Below, in pieces: positions 8,723 through 16,853 of a stretch of 38,545 nt of DNA. The notes beneath the pieces were generated by a model. It made no database searches, was not told where the DNA came from, and saw only the letters and a program-made list of their open reading frames with translations. Source of the DNA: Rhodanobacter sp. (GTDB taxonomy: Bacteria; Pseudomonadota; Gammaproteobacteria; Xanthomonadales; Rhodanobacteraceae); NCBI GenBank assembly GCA_027450005.1, contig DAIDKO010000098.1, positions 1-38,545 of the forward strand, given 5' to 3'. The first letter of the stretch is position 1. The number at the start of each line of letters is the position of its first letter. The position numbers and the translations under genes are program-made.

Positions 8723-9453
8723 GCCCGGTCAACGCTGTCATGCGGCGGGAGTTGCGCAGCTTTTTCGTGACGCCGATGGCCTGGGTCTTCCTGGTCATCT
8801 TCTTGGTGCTGGCGGGCATCCTCACGTTCTACACCGGCGATTTCTACGAACGCGGCCAGGCCGACCTGCAGCCGTTCTTCGTGATGCACCCGTGGCTGTA
8901 CCTGATTCTGGTGCCGGCGGTCACCATGCGCATGTGGGCGGAGGAGGCCAAGGGCGGCACGCTGGAATTGCTGTTGACCCTGCCGATGACGCTCTGGCAG
9001 GCGATGCTGGGCAAATTCTTTGCCGCTTGGCTGTTCATCGGGATGGCGCTGGCGCTGACCTTCCCGATTTGGCTCACCGTGAACTACCTGGGCTCGCCCG
9101 ACAACGGGGCGATCTTCGCGGGCTATCTCGGCAGTTGGCTGATGGCCGGTAGTTTCGTGGCGATCGGTGCCTGCTTGTCAGCGCTCACCCGCAGCCAAGT
9201 GGTGGCATTCGTGCTCACCGCGGTGGTCTGCGTGCTGCTGATCCTTGCCGGGCAACCGCAGGTGATGGATTTCTTCTCCGGCGCGCTGCCGCGACGGCTG
9301 GTCAACGCGCTGGCTTACCTCAGCATGCTGCGGCATTTCGAGGCGATCGCGCGCGGCGTGCTGGACCTGCGCGACCTGGCGTATTTCCTGCTTAGCACGC
9401 TGGGCTGGCTGATAGCCGGCGTACTGCTGCTCGAACTTAAGCGGGTGCGCTGA
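8719..9453 (+). CDS. ABC-2 type permease (GldF-like)
   Basis: A 244-residue integral membrane protein with six hydrophobic segments, opening with VMRRELRSFFVTPMAWVFLV, the usual start of ABC-2 permeases of the GldF/NosY group. The motif EEAKGGTLELLLTLPMTLWQ, about 75 residues in, is the cytoplasmic coupling segment conserved in these proteins. It should form the transmembrane channel with the ATPase encoded just upstream, with which it overlaps by 4 bp. The substrate is unknown. The downstream GldG-like gene begins one base after this stop, so the three form a tight operon. Confidence 0.92.
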   Translation: MSPVNAVMRRELRSFFVTPMAWVFLVIFLVLAGILTFYTGDFYERGQADLQPFFVMHPWLYLILVPAVTMRMWAEEAKGGTLELLLTLPMTLWQAMLGKFFAAWLFIGMALALTFPIWLTVNYLGSPDNGAIFAGYLGSWLMAGSFVAIGACLSALTRSQVVAFVLTAVVCVLLILAGQPQVMDFFSGALPRRLVNALAYLSMLRHFEAIARGVLDLRDLAYFLLSTLGWLIAGVLLLELKRVR

Positions 9454-9454
9454 G

Positions 9455-11371
9455 ATGCCGCGCCTGCGCTTGCCCGGGGCATTGCACAAGCCGCTGCACG
9501 TGAGCCGGCGCGCCGCGATCCATGTCGCGCTGACTTTGCTTGCCTTGGTCACCGCGTCGCTGATCGTCTCCAGCGGGCACTGGCTGCGCGCGCGGCGCAT
9601 CGACCTCACCGCGGACAAGCTGTACACGCTCTCGCCAGGTACCTTGCAGATCGTCGACCACCTGCAACGGCCGCTGCGCCTCACGCTGTATTTCTCCGAG
9701 CACGCCGCGCGCGACCTGCCCAAGTTGCGCAGCTATGAGCAGCGCGTACGCTACATGCTGCAGGAGATCGTCGCGCGCTCGCATGGCCGCGTGCAGCTGT
9801 CGGTGATCGACCCGCTGCCGTACTCCGATGACGAAGCCAGCGCCGAAGGCGCTGGCCTCACGCCGGCCAGCGGCGGCAGCAATGGCGAGCGGGTTTTCTT
9901 CGGCTTGGCCGGCAGCGCCATGTCCGCAAGCACCGACAACGACGCGGCCGAGGGCACGTCGCCGGAACGCACGCTGGCGATCCCGTTCTTCGACCGGGCG
10001 CGCGAGGCGTTCCTTGAGTACGACATCGCCAAGCTGCTGTTCGAGTTGAACCAGACCAGCAAGCCCCATATCGGCGTGATTAGTTCGCTGCCGGTGGAAG
10101 GCAATCCGGTACTGGGCCAGCAACCATGGGTGGCGATGCAGCAATTGTCCCAGCTGTTCGACGTGAAGATGCTGGATCCGACCGAGCTCAAGTGGATCGG
10201 CGCCGACATCGATGTCCTGCTGCTGATCCACCCCAAGCACTTGTCGGCGGACACCCTTTACGCGATCGACCAGTATGTGCTGCGCGGCGGCCACCTGGTG
10301 GTGTTCGTCGATCCCGACGCCGAGCTGGACAACACGCCGGGCGACCCGACAACCGGAGCCTTGCCCGACCACAGCTCGGACCTGCCGCGGCTGTTTGCGG
10401 CCTGGGGCGTGCGTTACAACCCGCACGAAGTGGTGCTCGATCCCACTCATGCATTGAGCGTCGAGCTCGCGGGTACCAGCATCAGCCATCCGGCGATGCT
10501 CGGGCTGGATGCACAGCAGCTCAACCGCGACGACGCGGTCACCGCCAGCCTGCAACGCATCGACCTTTCCACCGCAGGGCATTTCGATCTCACGCAGAAC
10601 GCCACTGCGCGCCTGATCCCGCTGCTGCAGAGCAGCCCGGATGCCGAGGTGGTGCCGGTGCAGCGAGTGCAGCGGGCTGCCGACAATCCCTCGCTGTTGC
10701 TGCAGGGTTACAAGCCGGACGATACCCGCTACGTATTCGCCGCGCGCCTGCGCGGCCGGTTCGTCAGCGCCTTCCCGGAGCGCGCGAAGCAGCCCGGCCA
10801 TCTGGCGCAATCCGCGCCCGATGACGAGGTCGTCCTGGTGGCCGACACCGACCTGCTCAGCGATCGCCTGTGGGTGGAGCCGCAAACCATACTCGGCCAG
10901 CCCGTGATGCGGCCCTTCGCCAACAACGGTGATTTCCTCGGCAACCTGGTGGATAACCTCAGCGGCTCCTCGGCGCTGCTGTCGATCCGCAGTCGTTCCA
11001 CGTCGCAGCGGCCGTTTACCCGGGTGGAAGCGCTGCGCAACGTGGCCGACCAGAAGTTCCTGCAGAAGGAACAGGAACTGGAGCGCGAGTTGGCGGAGAC
11101 GCGCCAGCGACTGGCTGAGCTGCAGCCGGGCAAGGCAGGTCGTGCGGACAACAGCAGCAGCGAGCAGCGGCACGAGATCGAACAGTTCCGCCAGCGGCAG
11201 TTGGCGATTAACAAGGAATTGCGCGACGTACAGCACCAGCTGAATGCCGAGATCGACTCGCTGGGCCTGCGCCTGAAGGTGATCAACATCGTGCTGGTGC
11301 CCGCGCTGCTGGCGCTGCTGGGCCTGCTGTACGGGTGGCGTCGAACGCGCCGCAACCGGCGGCGCCGCTGA
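9455..11371 (+). CDS. GldG-family ABC auxiliary protein
   Basis: A 638-residue protein anchored at both ends: an N-terminal helix (~25-45, IHVALTLLALVTASLIVSSG) and a C-terminal helix (~608-628) before a basic tail. The region after the first helix (RRIDLTADKLYTLSPGTLQI) is the hallmark opening of GldG/ABC_transp_aux proteins, followed by a DUF4350/IFT52-like fold (LLLIHPKHLSADTLYAIDQY, then GGHLVVFVDPDAEL). A Gln/Glu-rich coiled coil lies at about 530-600. In gliding Bacteroidetes GldAFG is linked to motility. In proteobacteria the same trio is widespread without gliding and its cargo is undetermined. The following ctaG gene starts 55 bp downstream. Confidence 0.88.
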   Translation: MPRLRLPGALHKPLHVSRRAAIHVALTLLALVTASLIVSSGHWLRARRIDLTADKLYTLSPGTLQIVDHLQRPLRLTLYFSEHAARDLPKLRSYEQRVRYMLQEIVARSHGRVQLSVIDPLPYSDDEASAEGAGLTPASGGSNGERVFFGLAGSAMSASTDNDAAEGTSPERTLAIPFFDRAREAFLEYDIAKLLFELNQTSKPHIGVISSLPVEGNPVLGQQPWVAMQQLSQLFDVKMLDPTELKWIGADIDVLLLIHPKHLSADTLYAIDQYVLRGGHLVVFVDPDAELDNTPGDPTTGALPDHSSDLPRLFAAWGVRYNPHEVVLDPTHALSVELAGTSISHPAMLGLDAQQLNRDDAVTASLQRIDLSTAGHFDLTQNATARLIPLLQSSPDAEVVPVQRVQRAADNPSLLLQGYKPDDTRYVFAARLRGRFVSAFPERAKQPGHLAQSAPDDEVVLVADTDLLSDRLWVEPQTILGQPVMRPFANNGDFLGNLVDNLSGSSALLSIRSRSTSQRPFTRVEALRNVADQKFLQKEQELERELAETRQRLAELQPGKAGRADNSSSEQRHEIEQFRQRQLAINKELRDVQHQLNAEIDSLGLRLKVINIVLVPALLALLGLLYGWRRTRRNRRRR

Positions 11372-11426
11372 TGCGGACGGCAATCCGCCACAACAATCAC
11401 GTTGCCTTGAAGGTTATGCTGGACCG

Positions 11427-12281
11427 ATGTCCATACTGCTGAAATGGTTGGTGCCGTGGGAGTTCTCGTGGGCGTTCCTCACGGTGTTCCTGATCACCTG
11501 CTTGCTGTACTGGCGAGGCAGCCGCCGCATCGCAGTGAGCCGCGGCCGCCGGCTGGTGTTCTGGATCGGCATGGCCGTCATCTGGCTGACACTGCAGACC
11601 TACCTGGATTTCTACGCCGAGCACGAATTCTTCGTGCATCGCCTGCAGCAGTTGCTGCTGCACCATCTCGCGCCGCTACTGGTCTGTGCTACGTACCCGG
11701 CCAGCGTCTTGCGCGCCGGCCTGCCGCGACGCTGGCGGCTGCGCTGGTTCAAGCGGCTGCGGTGTTCGTGGCCATGGCGCATCGCCAGCGGCGTGCTCTT
11801 GCAGCCGATGGTGGCGACGGTGCTGTTTGTGTTCTTCGTGCTGATCTGGCTGGTGCCGTCGATGCAGACGCTGGCCATGCTGGACTGGCGCGTCTACCGT
11901 TTCATGAACTGGACGATGCTGCTCTCGGGTTTCGCTTACTGGTCGCTGATCCTCGACCATCGCCCGCACCCGCCCGGGCGCATGGGCGCAGGTATGCGCG
12001 TGCTGTCGCCGGGCATCACTATGACGCCGCAGATCCTGGCCGGTGCGATCGTCACGTTCTCACGCACTGACCTCTATCCGATCTTCGAGATCTGTGGCCG
12101 CGCGTTCACGTTCAACGTGCTCACCGGCCAGATGATCGGCGGCGTGATCACCTGGGTGCCGGCAGCGTTGATCGAATCCATCGGCGCGCTGCTGGCGCTG
12201 CGGCAGTGGTTGCGGCTGTCGCGCAGCGGACGCCTGCCGCGCAAGACTTGGGCATCCCCACGCCGGGCCGCGATCAATTAG
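11427..12281 (+). CDS. ctaG: Cytochrome c oxidase assembly factor CtaG (caa3 type)
   Basis: A 284-residue membrane protein with about seven hydrophobic segments. It matches the Bacillus-type CtaG (COG3336) family: FYAEHEFFVHRLQQLLLHHL carries the conserved histidines, followed by LILDHRPHPPGRMGAGMRVL and MTPQILAGAIVTFS. Members are needed for maturation of copper-containing caa3-type oxidases, acting in the cytoplasmic membrane on the CuB/CuA centres. The facing genes encode PCuAC and SCO, both periplasmic copper carriers for oxidase CuA, which supports the assignment. It may be transcribed with the upstream ABC genes. Confidence 0.9.
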   Translation: MSILLKWLVPWEFSWAFLTVFLITCLLYWRGSRRIAVSRGRRLVFWIGMAVIWLTLQTYLDFYAEHEFFVHRLQQLLLHHLAPLLVCATYPASVLRAGLPRRWRLRWFKRLRCSWPWRIASGVLLQPMVATVLFVFFVLIWLVPSMQTLAMLDWRVYRFMNWTMLLSGFAYWSLILDHRPHPPGRMGAGMRVLSPGITMTPQILAGAIVTFSRTDLYPIFEICGRAFTFNVLTGQMIGGVITWVPAALIESIGALLALRQWLRLSRSGRLPRKTWASPRRAAIN

Positions 12282-12312
12282 CAGTGCGGCCATGGATGTC
12301 CGCCCGTGCGAT

Positions 12313-12337
12313 CCTTGCGATCAGGACGATCGCAAGG
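12313..12337. terminator. Hairpin between converging ctaG and PCuAC genes
   Basis: A perfect 10-bp inverted repeat, CCTTGCGATC (12313-12322) and GATCGCAAGG (12328-12337), with a five-base loop AGGAC. It lies between two converging genes and could stop or protect transcripts from either side. There is no T run, so intrinsic termination is unproven. Confidence 0.45.
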
Positions 12338-12343
12338 CAAGCC

Positions 12344-12790
12344 TCAGTCCTTGTCGCTCAACGCGCTGGCCGGGCGTGCCAGGAAATCCACCAGCAGGGT
12401 GGAGCCGTCGTCGAATTTCAGCGTGATGCGTATCTTGGCGCCGGGATGCACGGGGTGCTTCGCATCCATCAACATCAGGTGGTAGCCGCCGGGCGCAAGA
12501 GTCCGGGTGCCATGAGCGGGGATCGGCAGCGCATCGATCGCGCGCATGCGACTCACGCCGCCCGTCGCAGAGCTTTCGTGCAGCATCGCCTCGCCGTAGG
12601 CGGCAGTGTCGGCGCCGGTCAGCGCGAGGGGCTTGGCGCCGTCGTTGTGCAGCACGACGTAGGCGCCGGCAGGCAAGTTGCCGGGCAGCACGCGTATCCA
12701 GGCATGGCTGGCCTTGACCGCCGTCCCGGCATCGGCGTGGGCGAGACCGGCAACCAGCAGCCCGGCAAGCAGGATGGCGATTCGCCTCAT
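12344..12790 (-). CDS. Periplasmic copper chaperone PCuAC
   Basis: A 148-residue secreted protein. The signal peptide covers about the first 20 residues (RRIAILLAGLLVAGLAHADA). The domain has the PCuAC copper-binding pattern: A-M-L-H-E near residue 65, a Met in VSRMRAI, and later the H-x-M of YHLMLMD, close to the family's H(M)x10Mx21HxM. It binds Cu(I) in the periplasm and passes it toward the CuA site of cytochrome c oxidase, usually together with SCO proteins. The SCO gene lies immediately upstream, its stop codon 2 bp from this ATG, so the two are cotranscribed. Confidence 0.93.
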   Translation of the reverse strand: MRRIAILLAGLLVAGLAHADAGTAVKASHAWIRVLPGNLPAGAYVVLHNDGAKPLALTGADTAAYGEAMLHESSATGGVSRMRAIDALPIPAHGTRTLAPGGYHLMLMDAKHPVHPGAKIRITLKFDDGSTLLVDFLARPASALSDKD

Positions 12791-12792
12791 GG

Positions 12793-13404
12793 TCAGTCTC
12801 CCGAATCGAGCAGAAGCTTGAGGTCGTGCACCAGGTCGGCCTGAGGTGTGATGGGCGTGGAGAGCACGCTGGCGTGGCCGTCGCGGTCGAACACGTAGAT
12901 CGCCGAGCTGTGGCTCACCTCGTAGTTGCCATCCTTGCCCGACGGCTCGCGACTGAACGCTGCGCGATAGCGCTTGGTCAGCGCTTCGATCGCGCCCGCG
13001 CTGCCGGTAAGGCCCACGGTGTGCTTGTCGAAGGCGCGTACGTACTCGTGGAGCACCTGCGGCGTATCGCGGGTGGGGTCGACGCTGACGAAGAGGATGC
13101 GTACCTCGTCGGCCTGCTTGCCCAACTGCTGCATCACCACGTGCAGGTGGGCGAGCGTGAGCGGACAGACATCGGGGCAGTGCGTGTAGCCGAAGTACAG
13201 CAGCACCACCTTGCCGCGATAGTCGTCGGCGGTCACGGTCTTGCCGTTGTCGTCGGTGAGCCGGAACTGCAGGTCCGGCATGTGGCCGCTGATGCGGGTC
13301 AGCTTGAACGGCAGCGCTTCGTGGTGCTGGCAGCCGGCCAGCAGCAGGCAGCAGGCCAGCGCCAGAAGGAACAGAGCGAGACGAGGTACGCGCGGGTGCT
13401 TCAT
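12793..13404 (-). CDS. SCO1/SenC family copper chaperone
   Basis: A 203-residue protein with a lipoprotein-like N terminus: a hydrophobic stretch ending LLLAGCQHH, with a lipobox cysteine near residue 25, so it is probably anchored to a membrane facing the periplasm. The thioredoxin-like SCO domain shows the copper and redox motif C-x-x-x-C (YFGYTHCPDVCPLT) and the third ligand, a histidine in NYEVSHSSAIYVFD. SCO proteins deliver copper to, or reduce the cysteines of, the CuA site in subunit II of cytochrome c oxidase. It is the first gene of an SCO-PCuAC pair facing ctaG. Confidence 0.95.
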   Translation of the reverse strand: MKHPRVPRLALFLLALACCLLLAGCQHHEALPFKLTRISGHMPDLQFRLTDDNGKTVTADDYRGKVVLLYFGYTHCPDVCPLTLAHLHVVMQQLGKQADEVRILFVSVDPTRDTPQVLHEYVRAFDKHTVGLTGSAGAIEALTKRYRAAFSREPSGKDGNYEVSHSSAIYVFDRDGHASVLSTPITPQADLVHDLKLLLDSGD

Positions 13405-13570
13405 GGGAGAATCAGTCGACTGCGATCATCTAAGCATACGCCATCGTTGACGGACGGCGCCCATCGCGGCTGGCTTGCGGACCGTTGCCGGCGTGATGCA
13501 AAACCTAGTCGTTGGCGCTTTACGTTGAGTGACATCCACATCGGGCGCCACTCGCTCTCGGAGTCAGTCC

Positions 13571-13951
13571 ATGCTGCGACAAATTGCCTCATCCCGAGCC
13601 GGCATGCTTGCCGGAGTGGCCGGTGCGAGCGCCGTGTTACTCGGCGCATTCGGCGCGCATGGCCTGCGCAACGTACTCGATCCAGCCCATCGCGAGTTAT
13701 GGCACACGGCGGTGGAATACCACGCCTGGCATGCGCTGGCGCTGGTACTGGCGGTGGGATCGGGGCGCGGGCGCGCGGGTCGTTGCGCCATGGTCGCGTT
13801 CGCGTCCGGCATCGTGCTGTTCAGCGGAAGCTTGTATGCACTGGCGTTGGGCGCGTCGCGCTGGACAGGCATCGTCACGCCATTCGGCGGCGTGGCTTTC
13901 GTAGTGGGCTGGGTGGCGTTGGGCCTCTCGCTGCAGCCGTATGCGGACTGA
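13571..13951 (+). CDS. DUF423 family small membrane protein
   Basis: A 126-residue protein with four hydrophobic segments. It matches the DUF423 (YgdD-like) family: GASAVLLGAFGAHGLRNVL near the N terminus, YHAWHALALVLAV in the second helix, and a C-terminal TPFGGVAFVVGWVALGLSL. The biochemical role is unknown. The ATG at 13571 is chosen over an upstream in-frame start because the family's N terminus aligns there and GGAG lies about 10 bases upstream. It is divergent from the SCO gene, with a 166-bp intergenic region. Confidence 0.9.
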   Translation: MLRQIASSRAGMLAGVAGASAVLLGAFGAHGLRNVLDPAHRELWHTAVEYHAWHALALVLAVGSGRGRAGRCAMVAFASGIVLFSGSLYALALGASRWTGIVTPFGGVAFVVGWVALGLSLQPYAD

Positions 13952-13999
13952 GCGCCGGATCGGTCCCCGCATGCGCATTCGCGATGGCTGGTCGCTGTC

Positions 14000-14233
14000 A
14001 TGCTGGCGGCCATGGTCGCGATCGTGTGAAGCGGCCTCGACACGATCCGCCCGAAGCCGGCAGGCGGCATGCCGTTATACGGACGCGAGGCCAGCCGGGA
14101 CCGCTTGCTCGTGGTCGACCGCCAGGCCAGCCGGCTGACCCTCTATGCCGCCGACGGACGCAAGCTGCAGCAGCATGGCCGCGTGTTCGTGATCGCCGCC
14201 GACGGCATGCGCAACGAGCCTGCATCGCCGTAA
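14000..14233 (+). pseudogene. Small membrane-protein ORF interrupted by TGA
   Basis: Just downstream of the DUF423 gene one frame reads a short hydrophobic helix (MLAAMVAIV from the ATG at 14000), then a TGA at 14027-14029, then continues without interruption to TAA at 14231-14233. The downstream part has protein-like composition (DRLLVVDRQASRLTLYAADG). It could be a single-helix membrane protein of about 77 residues disrupted by one stop, or a shorter ORF from the ATG at 14069 (54 residues). I recognise no family. The call rests only on the open frame and the helix. Confidence 0.3.
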
Positions 14234-14344
14234 CCGGGCAAAGGTGTTGGCCGAGTGCCTTGAAGCATCCGGAACGCCCCTTGCCGGCGCAACGGGGGCT
14301 GGCCGGGTGCCGCTGGCCGTTCCGGCTTCGCCGTCGCTCGCGGG

Positions 14345-14530
14345 TCAGTCGTCGTCCCCGACTGGCCCAGCCTTGCCCTGTTTCAACCGGCCGGCCTTGC
14401 GCAGCGCATCGCGCAGCACGTACTCGATCTGTGCGTTGAGGCTGCGCAGCTCGTCCTCGGACCAGCGTTGCATGGCCTCGAGCACGGTTGCGTTGATCCG
14501 CAGCGGGTAGGCTTTCTTCTCGTCGGCCAT
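14345..14530 (-). CDS. Ribbon-helix-helix (Arc-like) small protein
   Basis: A 61-residue protein. It begins [20 protein letters not shown], the basic beta strand and first helix typical of ribbon-helix-helix regulators, with a second helix ([19 protein letters not shown]) and a polar tail. Arc-like proteins bind DNA as dimers through the N-terminal strand, inserting residues such as the P-L-R-I-N segment. It starts 6 bp after the stop of the SPFH gene, so the two share a transcript. Autoregulation of that transcript is possible but unproven. A promoter-region repeat is described separately. Confidence 0.8.
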   Translation of the reverse strand: MADEKKAYPLRINATVLEAMQRWSEDELRSLNAQIEYVLRDALRKAGRLKQGKAGPVGDDD

Positions 14531-14536
14531 GCGGCG

Positions 14537-15388
14537 TCAGTTGTACAAGGTGCCGGTGTTGAGCACGGGTTGCGTGCCGCGCTCGCCGCACAGCACTACC
14601 AGCAGGTTGCTGACCATCGCCGCCTTGCGCTCCTCGTCCAGCTCGACCACGCCCTGCTTGCGCAGTTCTTCCAGTGCCATGCCGACCATGCCCACGGCGC
14701 CCTCCACGATGCGCTCGCGCGCGGCGACGATGGCGCCGGCCTGCTGTCGCTGCAGCATGGCTTGGGCGATTTCCTGAGCGTAGGCGAGATGGCTGATGCG
14801 CGCCTCGGTGACCTGCACGCCTGCCTTGCCCAGGCGGGTCTGGATCTGCTCGCGAAGGTGCGAATTGATTTCCTCGCCGTGGCTGCGCAGCGAAGGTTCG
14901 CAGTCGCTGTGCGCATCGTAGGGGTAGCTCTGTGCCATCTGCCGCAGCGCCGATTCGCTCTGGATGCGCACGAAGTTTTCGTAGTCGTCCACGCAGAACA
15001 TCGCCTCGGCGGTATCCACCACCTGCCACACCACCACCGCGGCGATCTCGATGGGATTGCCGTCGCTATCGTTGACCTTCAGCTTGCCGCTCTCGAAGTT
15101 GCGCACGCGCAGCGAAATCCGCCGCTTGCTGTAGAAGGGGTTGGTCCAACGCAGTCCCTCCGCGCGAATCGTGCCGGCGTATTTGCCGAACAACTGCAGG
15201 ACCTGTCCGGTGTTGGGTGCGACCTGGAAGAAACCCTTGGCCAGGAAGAGCTCGAGTGCTTCCAGCGCGATGCCGAGCGCCGCGTACAGGCCGCCCGCGA
15301 ACAGCAGGACGAGGCCGACGACAGCCACGAGCACGCAGATCCCGACAAACGGAATGCCGGTGATCGAAAAACCCGTGCGTTCGTTCAT
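14537..15388 (-). CDS. SPFH (band 7) domain membrane protein
   Basis: A 283-residue protein with one or two N-terminal membrane segments (about 8-45, [20 protein letters not shown]) and a band-7/SPFH domain: the [17 protein letters not shown] strand region, [20 protein letters not shown], then a long helical stretch with [20 protein letters not shown] and [24 protein letters not shown] proteins oligomerise into membrane microdomain scaffolds; a partner protease gene is not present here. The ribbon-helix-helix gene follows. The promoter region upstream to 15560 is shared divergently with purT and is noticeably AT-rich near 15400-15440. Confidence 0.9.
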   Translation of the reverse strand: MNERTGFSITGIPFVGICVLVAVVGLVLLFAGGLYAALGIALEALELFLAKGFFQVAPNTGQVLQLFGKYAGTIRAEGLRWTNPFYSKRRISLRVRNFESGKLKVNDSDGNPIEIAAVVVWQVVDTAEAMFCVDDYENFVRIQSESALRQMAQSYPYDAHSDCEPSLRSHGEEINSHLREQIQTRLGKAGVQVTEARISHLAYAQEIAQAMLQRQQAGAIVAARERIVEGAVGMVGMALEELRKQGVVELDEERKAAMVSNLLVVLCGERGTQPVLNTGTLYN

Positions 15389-15417
15389 TGTTAACCCTCG
15401 ATTGGATGGGATTATTA

Positions 15418-15434
15418 GATATCTTTATGATATC
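15418..15434. promoter_or_regulatory. Paired GATATC sites in the SPFH promoter region
   Basis: GATATC occurs at 15418-15423 and 15429-15434, five bases apart (11-bp repeat period, about one helical turn), in the AT-rich stretch 30-46 bp upstream of the SPFH start. On the minus strand the area reads TTTACT...TATCTAATAAT, a plausible sigma-70-like promoter. Two palindromic half sites on one face of the helix fit a ribbon-helix-helix operator, possibly for the small protein encoded by the same transcript. This is inference. Confidence 0.35.
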
Positions 15435-15560
15435 AAAGTAAAGGTCACTCGAGCCGGTGTTTCCTCCGGTGACGTGAGCCATGCAAACCCGCATCGCCGG
15501 GCATGTGCAAGTGGTCGACCGGCTGCTCGTACAATGGCGCTTTGCAGGGAGAAGCCCCCA

Positions 15561-16742
15561 ATGAAGCCGTTCGGTACCCCGCATTCCGACCATGCCGTTC
15601 GCGTGCTGCTGCTGGGTTCCGGCGAGCTGGGCAAGGAAGTGGCGATCGAGCTGCAGCGCTACGCGGTCGAGGTGATCGCGGTGGATCGCTACGCCGCCGC
15701 GCCGGCGATGCAGCTGGCGCACCGCGGCCACGTGATCGACATGCTGGACGGCAAGGCACTGCGCGCGTTGATCGAGCAGGAGAACCCCGACCTGGTGGTG
15801 CCGGAGATCGAGGCGATCCACACGCCCACACTGGTGGAGATGGAGCGCGAAGGCCTGCACGTGATCCCCACCGCGCGCGCCGCGTGGCTCACGATGGACC
15901 GCGAGGGCATCCGCCGTCTCGCCGCGCAGGAACTGGAGCTGCCCACCTCGCCTTACCGCTTCTGCGACAACGAGGTGGATTACCGCCGAGCGGTGGCCGA
16001 GATCGGCTACCCCTTCGTTATCAAGCCGGTGATGAGTTCCTCGGGCAAGGGCCAGAGCGTGGTGCGCGACGAATCGGCCGTGCAGCAGGCGTGGGATTAC
16101 GCGCAGTCCGGCGGCCGCGCCGGCAAGGGTCGTGTGATCGTCGAGGGCTTCGTCGATTTCGATTTCGAGATCACCCTGCTCACCGTGCGCCACCAGGGCG
16201 GCACCAGCTTCTGCGCGCCGATCGGCCACCGCCAGGAGGACGGCGATTACCGCGAGTCGTGGCAACCGCAACCGATGAGTGACAAGGCGCTGGCCGAGGC
16301 GCAGCGGCAGGCTGCGGCGGTGTCGAACGCACTGGGCGGCTGGGGCGTGTTCGGCATGGAGTTCTTCGTCAAGGGCGACCAGGTGATCTTCTCCGAGGTC
16401 AGCCCGCGTCCGCACGACACCGGCCTGGTCACGCTGATCTCGCAGGACCTCTCGGAGTTCGCGCTGCACGCGCGCGCGATCCTCGGCCTGCCGATTCCCG
16501 CGATCCGCCAGTTTGGCCCGTCCGCCTCGTGCGCGGTGCTGGTGGAGGGCGAAGGCCGCGCGCCGCGCTACCACGGCGTGGCAGCGGCGCTGGCCGAGCC
16601 GGACACGCAGTTGCGCGTGTTCGGCAAACCCGAGGTGAAGGGGCGCCGGCGCATGGCGGTGACGCTGGCGCGCGATGTCGACGTGGACGCGGCACGCGCC
16701 AAGGCCGTGCGTGCGGCGGCACAGCTTCGGGTGGAGCTTTAG
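15561..16742 (+). CDS. purT: Formate-dependent phosphoribosylglycinamide formyltransferase 2 (PurT)
   Basis: A 393-residue ATP-grasp enzyme that makes formyl-GAR from GAR, formate and ATP in purine synthesis. Features: the N-terminal nucleotide-type fold [20 protein letters not shown] (about 13-32), the pre-ATP-grasp region with [20 protein letters not shown], the ATP-binding loop [10 protein letters not shown] (about 158-167), and the catalytic-domain metal region [20 protein letters not shown] then [11 protein letters not shown]. The ATG at 15561 has AGGGAGA upstream and matches the family start; the longer open frame upstream runs antisense through the SPFH gene and is discarded. It uses formate rather than formyl-tetrahydrofolate (PurN). 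Confidence 0.97.
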   Translation: MKPFGTPHSDHAVRVLLLGSGELGKEVAIELQRYAVEVIAVDRYAAAPAMQLAHRGHVIDMLDGKALRALIEQENPDLVVPEIEAIHTPTLVEMEREGLHVIPTARAAWLTMDREGIRRLAAQELELPTSPYRFCDNEVDYRRAVAEIGYPFVIKPVMSSSGKGQSVVRDESAVQQAWDYAQSGGRAGKGRVIVEGFVDFDFEITLLTVRHQGGTSFCAPIGHRQEDGDYRESWQPQPMSDKALAEAQRQAAAVSNALGGWGVFGMEFFVKGDQVIFSEVSPRPHDTGLVTLISQDLSEFALHARAILGLPIPAIRQFGPSASCAVLVEGEGRAPRYHGVAAALAEPDTQLRVFGKPEVKGRRRMAVTLARDVDVDAARAKAVRAAAQLRVEL

Positions 16743-16853
16743 GCCCCGATCCATGATCTGAGGTGTGCGAGCCGAGTGCGGGGAGGCAGGCGCCAAGCCT
16801 TCGGCGGAGCGATGCGCTAGGCTTGGGCCGATTCGCATTCACGGGAGCCGCTC

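Noticed and set aside
9437-11383. A 648-residue open frame on the minus strand opposite the GldG-like gene
   Set aside because: It mirrors the third-position G/C bias of the real gene; composition is Gln/His/Arg-rich with no recognisable domain.
15066-16838. A 590-residue minus-strand open frame spanning purT and part of the SPFH gene
   Set aside because: It is the antisense of purT joined to an out-of-frame reading of the SPFH gene; both are explained by real genes.
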